Source: Candidatus Thalassarchaeum betae
GTDB taxonomy: Archaea; Thermoplasmatota; Poseidoniia; Poseidoniales; Thalassarchaeaceae
Assembly (NCBI GenBank): GCA_003193925.1
Contig: PSPG01000005.1
Span: 1,645-65,644, forward strand
Direction of reading: 5' to 3'
Length of the DNA stretch: 64,000 nucleotides
Position numbers and translations under genes: made by a program. Shown here one piece after another: positions 60,123 through 64,000 of this stretch. The notes under the pieces are model-generated. The model saw nothing but the letters and a program-made list of their open reading frames with translations, ran no database searches and had not been told where the DNA came from. Numbering within the stretch: position 1 is the first letter of the stretch; each line of letters begins with the position of its first letter.

Positions 60123-61325
60123 ATGTCTAATAACGATGTGAGCACGAGTCGCATGATGGCCGACTACCTCGACAGAATCGGAGCGGGCAAGGTCCTGCTG
60201 GACAGAGCGCCGTTCTCGTTCGACTGGACCCCGCCCGCTTTGGTCGGCCGCGATACCGAGCTGCGCGAGTTGGCCTCGATGTTCACCGGGATGGAGAGTC
60301 ACGGGGTCAGCAGCAGGGCCGTGATCACCGGCCCAGTGGGCTCCGGGAAGACCGTGATGACGCGACGCTTCGGAGAGGACTTGCAGCGCATGCTCGACGG
60401 GCGCAGGAAGATCATCCTAGCGCACGTCAACTGCCGCAACCACCCGAGCACCTCGCAGGTCCTGCAGCAGATCGTGCTCTCCCTCGACTCCGGTCACCCC
60501 GAGCGCGGCTTCAGCTCCGGCGAGATCATCCAGTCCATCCGCCGCAACCTGAATGCGCACGACAGTCACCTGCTGCTGGTCCTCGACGAGGTCGATGCCC
60601 TGATCCGAAGGGAGAAATCCGACCTCATCTACAAACTGCTGAGGATCGACGAGGGGCGGGACCAACAGGGCTCCCTCTCGCTGATGCTGGTAAGCCAGGA
60701 CGTCTCTATGCTGAAGTTGTTCGAGGCCGCCATCATCTCGCGCCTCGGGGAGAGCAACATCCTGAATCTGCAGCCCTACGACGCGCCTGCGCTGATGGGC
60801 ATCGCCAGACAGCGCTACGAGGAGGCCTGCAAGCCTGGCTCAGTGGGCGATGACACTCTGGCCAAGATCGGCAGGTTCGCCGCTGACACCGGAGACGCGC
60901 GCCTCGCGATCGAGCTGCTGGAGGCGGCGATTCGCCGTGCTGAGAAGGCGGGTAGGGGTGATGTCCTGGTCGAGGACGTGCGGCCCAGCACCCTGCGGGC
61001 GGCCTCGGTCGAGCCGAGTCAGGTCGACAACCTGAGCAAGCACCAGAAGCTGGTCCTGCTCGGAATCTGCAGGCGCCTGAAGAAGGCCGACGAGATCTCC
61101 AGCGGCGACGCCCGGAAGCTGTACAACCTGGTTTGCGAGGAGTTCGAGGCTAGGCCTCGGAGCTACACCACGTTCTGGAAGCACCTCAAGGCGCTCGAGA
61201 CCCAAGGGCTGATCGAGACGAGGACGGCGAACGCATCGGTGGGGAGGGGCAGGACCCAGCACATCACGATGACCAACACCGCACCCGCTGTCCTAGAGAG
61301 TCGGATTGAGAAGGAATTCCAATGA
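60123..61325 (+). CDS. cdc6: Orc1/Cdc6 replication initiator
   Basis: 400 residues. AAA+ ATPase with LVGRDTELRELASMF, Walker A GPVGSGKTVMTRRF, Walker B LLLVLDEVDALI, sensor LMLVSQDVSML, ISRLGESNILNLQPY, and a C-terminal winged helix (FWKHLKALETQGLIETRTA) for origin DNA binding. Start ATG 60123 gives a normal short N-terminus; ATG 60153 is about 28 bases after an AT-rich box (AAATATGTCTAATAA) and would be the leaderless alternative. No repeated origin-recognition-box-like sequence is seen in the 47-base gap upstream. Confidence 0.93.
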   Translation: MSNNDVSTSRMMADYLDRIGAGKVLLDRAPFSFDWTPPALVGRDTELRELASMFTGMESHGVSSRAVITGPVGSGKTVMTRRFGEDLQRMLDGRRKIILAHVNCRNHPSTSQVLQQIVLSLDSGHPERGFSSGEIIQSIRRNLNAHDSHLLLVLDEVDALIRREKSDLIYKLLRIDEGRDQQGSLSLMLVSQDVSMLKLFEAAIISRLGESNILNLQPYDAPALMGIARQRYEEACKPGSVGDDTLAKIGRFAADTGDARLAIELLEAAIRRAEKAGRGDVLVEDVRPSTLRAASVEPSQVDNLSKHQKLVLLGICRRLKKADEISSGDARKLYNLVCEEFEARPRSYTTFWKHLKALETQGLIETRTANASVGRGRTQHITMTNTAPAVLESRIEKEFQ

Positions 61326-61331
61326 TGCGAA

Positions 61332-61348
61332 AAGCGCCGTAGGCGCTT
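61332..61348 (+). terminator. Terminator hairpin after orc1/cdc6
   Basis: AAGCGCC-GTA-GGCGCTT, perfect 7-base arms, begins seven bases after the stop codon and precedes the promoter of the S6e gene. Confidence 0.6.
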
Positions 61349-61357
61349 CCGAACCGC

Positions 61358-61365
61358 TCTTATAG
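61358..61365 (+). promoter_or_regulatory. TATA box of the S6e-aIF2 operon
   Basis: TCTTATAG lies about 27 bases before a predicted start near 61388. The short leader contains GAGGTG (61390-61395), six bases before the ATG at 61402. Confidence 0.55.
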
Positions 61366-61401
61366 GGGCCTTTTGTCGGGAGGCCGTCCGAGGTGACCGA
61401 A

Positions 61402-61899
61402 ATGGCAGCAGAGCAGGCCTTCAAGGCAGTGATCAACGACACTTCGCCATCGTCTGGCGGACGCGCCTTCGGCATCGACATCACCGGCTCGAACTACAAT
61501 CACTTCCTCGGCAAGAGGATCGGCGACACCGTCGACGGCATGTTCGTCGGCGAGGGGGACAAGTCACTCTCCGGCTACAAGCTGGAGATCACCGGCGGCT
61601 CTGACCTCACGGGCCGGCCCATGCGCCCCGAGCTCGCTGGCAGCGGCGTCAAGTCTGTGCTCATCACCGCTGGCATCGGATACAAGGGCAAGCGCTACGT
61701 CAAGAAGAGAGGCAAGATCTACCGGTACAAGTACGACGGTCTTCGCAGGCGACGAAACCTTCGCGGCAACGTGATCAGCCAAGACACCCGCCAGATCAAC
61801 CTGAAAATCACCGAGGCGGGCAATCGCTCCCTCGACGCCATCTTCGGCCTCGTCGAGGAGGCCCCCCCTGTCGAGGAGCCCTCTGGAGAAGAGGAGTGA
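61402..61899 (+). CDS. rps6e: Ribosomal protein S6e
   Basis: 165 residues. Small-subunit protein eS6: FKAVINDTSPSSGGRAFGID, LGKRIGDTVDG, LSGYKLEITGGSDLTGRPMR, a basic stretch GLRRRRNLRGNVIS and a final acidic tail. ATG 61402 follows GAGGTG by six bases; the GTG at 61393 is inside that site. Followed closely by aIF2-gamma, an arrangement common in archaea. Confidence 0.95.
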   Translation: MAAEQAFKAVINDTSPSSGGRAFGIDITGSNYNHFLGKRIGDTVDGMFVGEGDKSLSGYKLEITGGSDLTGRPMRPELAGSGVKSVLITAGIGYKGKRYVKKRGKIYRYKYDGLRRRRNLRGNVISQDTRQINLKITEAGNRSLDAIFGLVEEAPPVEEPSGEEE

Positions 61900-61919
61900 A
61901 TCGGCGGGAGGGATGAGGA

Positions 61920-63161
61920 CTGGCACAGAGTCTCCCCCGACAGCCCGAAGTCAACATAGGCATGGTCGGTCACGTCGACCACGGCAAGACTACCCTGACC
62001 CAGGCCCTCTCAGGAGTCTGGACAGACACTCACTCCGAGGAGAGAAAACGCGGCATAAGCATCAAGCTGGGATATGCGGACACGGCGTTCTACAAAACCG
62101 CTGACGGCAGGTTCTACGCCAAGGGCAAACACCCCGACGGCAAGGACGACGACGAAGGCGAACTGCTCCGCGTGGTGTCCTTCGTCGACGCCCCGGGCCA
62201 CGAGACTCTGATGGCAGTGATGATCTCCGGCGCCTCGATAATGGACGGTGCTATGCTGCTCATCGCGGCCACCGAGAAGTGCCCCCAGTCCCAGACCCGC
62301 GAGCATCTGGCAGCGTTGCAGATCGCCGGCATCGAGAACATCGTAGTGGTGCAGAACAAAATCGACATCGTGACCCGTGAGAGAGCCGTCGAGTCACACG
62401 GTGAAATCAAGGGATTCCTCGAGGGAACGATAGCCGAAGGCGCTCCGATTATCCCAGTCTCAGCCCACCACGACGTCAACCTCGACATCCTGATCCAAGC
62501 CATCGAGGACAGCATCCCGACGCCAGACCGCTCCTTGGACGAGGGTGGGCTGATGTACGTCGCGCGCTCGTTCGACACCAACCGCCCTGGCTCTAGGCCC
62601 GACAAGCTGCAGGGCGGAATCATCGGGGGCAGCATAGTCGCGGGCTCGTTCAGCGTCGGTGACTCGATCCTGATTGCACCCGGGCGCAGGGTGCAAGGAG
62701 GCGGCAAGACCGATTGGGAGCCGATTCGCACTACCATCGAGAGTGTCAGAGGGGGTGGACTCGCCCTCGAATCGGTCCACGCGGGAGGGCTTTGCGGCAT
62801 CGCTACTCCGATGGACCCGGTCTCGACCAAGGCCGACGAGCTATCCGGCCAAGTGATGGCGCGCGAGGGCGAACTTCCTCCCGTCTGGGAGAAGTTGGAC
62901 TTGGACCTGGAACTTCTGGAGAACATGGTCTCAGGGGGCGAGGGCGAGCCGGAGAAGGTCCGCCCGCTTCAGCCCAACGAGATGCTGATGGTCAACTCGG
63001 CCACGGCAACCAGCGTCGGAACCGTATCATCGATCAAGGGCAGCAAGGCGACTCTGCAACTGCGTCTGCCGATATGCGCCAAGCCCGGCAGCAGAATCAC
63101 CCTCTCACGACGTGTGGGCTCTCGCTGGAGACTTATCGGGCACGGCTCGATAGGGGGGTGA
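61920..63161 (+). CDS. eif2g: Translation initiation factor aIF2 gamma (start codon uncertain)
   Basis: About 413 residues. GTPase that delivers Met-tRNAi: G1 GHVDHGKTTL, G3 DAPGHETLMAVM, G4 QNKID, plus beta-barrel domains with AGGLCGIATPMDP and VNSATATSVG. The essential first strand PEVNIGMV lies before the first in-frame ATG (61962), and no ATG, GTG or TTG exists between it and the upstream stop at 61914. The only candidate is CTG at 61920, seven bases after GGGAGGG. Alternatively, one extra C in the run at 61934-61938 hides a frame starting at ATG 61913 (MRTGTESP then RQPEVN). Confidence 0.9.
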   Translation: MAQSLPRQPEVNIGMVGHVDHGKTTLTQALSGVWTDTHSEERKRGISIKLGYADTAFYKTADGRFYAKGKHPDGKDDDEGELLRVVSFVDAPGHETLMAVMISGASIMDGAMLLIAATEKCPQSQTREHLAALQIAGIENIVVVQNKIDIVTRERAVESHGEIKGFLEGTIAEGAPIIPVSAHHDVNLDILIQAIEDSIPTPDRSLDEGGLMYVARSFDTNRPGSRPDKLQGGIIGGSIVAGSFSVGDSILIAPGRRVQGGGKTDWEPIRTTIESVRGGGLALESVHAGGLCGIATPMDPVSTKADELSGQVMAREGELPPVWEKLDLDLELLENMVSGGEGEPEKVRPLQPNEMLMVNSATATSVGTVSSIKGSKATLQLRLPICAKPGSRITLSRRVGSRWRLIGHGSIGG

Positions 63162-63165
63162 TTCG

Positions 63166-63534
63166 ATGGTTCGCGTCCTAGTCGACGCGTGCGGATGGGC
63201 CGCGATGACGGATGCAGGATTGAATCTGGACGAGGGGATGAAGGACGTCGTCGGCGAGGCAGACCTCGTTGTCCTCGATAGCGTGCAGAGTGAGCTTGAG
63301 CTGCTGGTGCAGCAAAGGAGGAATCTCCTGCTCGAGCTCCTCGCAAGGCGCTCCGAGAGGATTCCAGACATCGAAGGAATGAGCCATCCGGACGAGATGC
63401 TGGTCCACTTGTCGAGTGCCAACGGCTGGCCGGTGCTGACGGTCGACCGTCGATTGAAAGAGAAGCTGGTGAACTCCGGGGGCTCGTACATCGAGGTCAC
63501 CTCGGGTCGGGCCCTGCGGCTGGTCGGCCTTTAG
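63166..63534 (+). CDS. PIN-domain protein (Fcf1/Utp24-like)
   Basis: 122 residues, a single PIN nuclease domain. Acidic residues appear in the expected order: RVLVDACGWAAM, VVLDSVQSELELL, and VLTVDRRLKEKLVNSGG. The gene follows aIF2-gamma by four bases, as in many archaea, where the neighbour is an Fcf1/Utp24-like putative rRNA-processing endonuclease; that role is inferred. A toxin function (VapC) is less likely because no antitoxin partner is present. GGGGTGA precedes the ATG. Confidence 0.88.
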   Translation: MVRVLVDACGWAAMTDAGLNLDEGMKDVVGEADLVVLDSVQSELELLVQQRRNLLLELLARRSERIPDIEGMSHPDEMLVHLSSANGWPVLTVDRRLKEKLVNSGGSYIEVTSGRALRLVGL

Positions 63535-63824
63535 GGCAGAGTGAACAGCCGGTCGTCCCCATGACCGTCCAGAAGGCCGATTCTTACCGCGGCGTCGAGC
63601 CAAGCGTGGGAGTAGTTGATCGCGCCGAAGGCGCTGACCAAGTCCCCTGACTCCATGAAGTGGCGAGCGTCCGCTGCGTAGTCATCGCACATCCTCATCA
63701 TCGAAGTCAGTCGCTGCTCGTCTTCAGCACCCTGTGCGCATGGAGTGGCTTTGGCTCTAGCCTCGGCGGTGAGAGCAAGGTGCTCTTCGATCTTCTCCCG
63801 CGTCACAGTGGCACTGTCGGACAT
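63531..63824 (-). CDS. DUF357 family protein
   Basis: 97 residues, all helical. The archaeal DUF357 pattern is visible in MCDDYAADARHFMESGDLVS and AFGAINYSHAWLDAAVRIGL (a two-helix unit resembling a HEPN-like four-helix bundle). Function is unknown. It starts eight bases after the upstream winged-helix gene on the same strand and overlaps the PIN gene by four bases, tail to tail. Confidence 0.85.
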   Translation of the reverse strand: MSDSATVTREKIEEHLALTAEARAKATPCAQGAEDEQRLTSMMRMCDDYAADARHFMESGDLVSAFGAINYSHAWLDAAVRIGLLDGHGDDRLFTLP

Positions 63825-63832
63825 TGGAGCAC

Positions 63833-64000
63833 CTAGGTCAATTCGAGTTCCAAGGATGCCGCATGACTGAGCTTGAACAGCCTCGTCCTGCCCTGCTTGC
63901 GCACCGAGAGCAAACCCGCCCTTCGCAAGCCGTTGTATATCTGCGACAATCGGGGGCGACCCACCTCGAGGAGCGCCTGCAACTCGGGGTCAGATGGCGA
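63833..64000 (-). CDS. Winged-helix regulator, 5' end outside the window
   Basis: Only the last 55 residues are in the window. They read ELQALLEVGRPRLSQIYNGL, then RRAGLLSVRKQGRTRLFKLS, a recognition helix followed by a beta wing, as in ArsR/MarR-type or archaeal HTH regulators. The stop codon TAG is at 63833-63835. It lies eight bases upstream of DUF357 and probably shares its transcript. The regulator class and ligand cannot be told from this fragment. Confidence 0.7.
   Translation of the reverse strand, partial: SPSDPELQALLEVGRPRLSQIYNGLRRAGLLSVRKQGRTRLFKLSHAASLELELT

Noticed and set aside
63166-63824. Toxin-antitoxin pair (PIN toxin with DUF357)
   Set aside because: The genes are convergent, not co-transcribed, and the PIN gene sits in the conserved aIF2-gamma neighbourhood typical of the Fcf1/Utp24-like family.

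Overview
The window looks like a chromosomal segment of a GC-rich marine archaeon of the Thermoplasmatota, most likely Candidatus Poseidoniales (Marine Group II). The informational genes are archaeal: NMD3, an exosome Csl4 subunit, aIF2-gamma, S6e, L10e/L16, Dph2, Orc1/Cdc6, a METTL5-like methyltransferase, archaeal HGPRT and a bifunctional PGI/PMI. They are mixed with genes of bacterial type: gyrBA, cytochrome c maturation genes, sufCBD, rmuC, a KAS III condensing enzyme and a cold shock protein. Several very large secreted, C-terminally anchored proteins (RCC1, thrombospondin type 3, PKD and subtilisin domains) fit that group. This assignment rests on gene content alone; no search was run.

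Layout. 1-4.7 kb: accessory-looking region of short genes (DUF3592-like, small membrane and zinc proteins, an SDR, SnoaL-like, hemolysin III, GDCCVxC, pirin) carrying at least five copies of a short palindrome and a 21-bp inverted repeat around the SDR. 4.8-11.2 kb: tight six-gene operon (formyltransferase fold, SDR, luciferase-like monooxygenase, asparaginase II, semialdehyde dehydrogenase, KAS III). 11.3-20.3 kb: cold shock gene, then on the minus strand a giant RCC1/cysteine-repeat/TSP3 surface protein, a radical SAM enzyme, a Csl4-RRM fusion and METTL5. 20.4-24.8 kb: TSP3 surface protein, RmuC, M23 peptidase. 24.8-29.3 kb (minus): PGI/PMI, NMD3, CcmD, CcmC and a CcmA-CcmB fusion. 29.3-35.9 kb: rhomboid protease, large subtilase, Maf. 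35.9-39.8 kb: NifU-like scaffold divergent from sufCBD. 39.8-44.5 kb: membrane Smr protein, DUF2085 protein, long thymidylate kinase, membrane protein, glutaminyl cyclase. 44.6-49.6 kb: large metalloprotease/PKD protein and a smaller surface protein. 49.6-56.7 kb: aroD, gyrB-gyrA, tRNA-Ser(GCU), aroA. 56.7-64 kb: EamA transporter, then a translation/replication cluster (L10e, HGPRT, Dph2, Orc1/Cdc6, S6e, aIF2-gamma, PIN protein) and, on the minus strand, DUF357 and a truncated winged-helix regulator.

The genes are densely packed. No stretch over 300 bases lacks a gene; the largest non-coding gaps are about 180 bases before gyrB and about 270 bases around the tRNA. Many starts lie about 26 bases after an AT-rich box, suggesting leaderless transcripts, while internal operon genes have GGAG/GGTG ribosome-binding sites. 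Non-ATG starts (GTG, TTG and apparently CTG) are used.

Most unusual items: the dispersed palindromes and 21-bp inverted repeat at the left end, the six-gene operon of unknown substrate, the Csl4-RRM and CcmA-CcmB fusions, perfect palindromes placed at start regions (gyrB, subtilase, giant protein, suf), and the missing canonical start codon of aIF2-gamma. No CRISPR array, insertion sequence, integrase or replication origin was seen.
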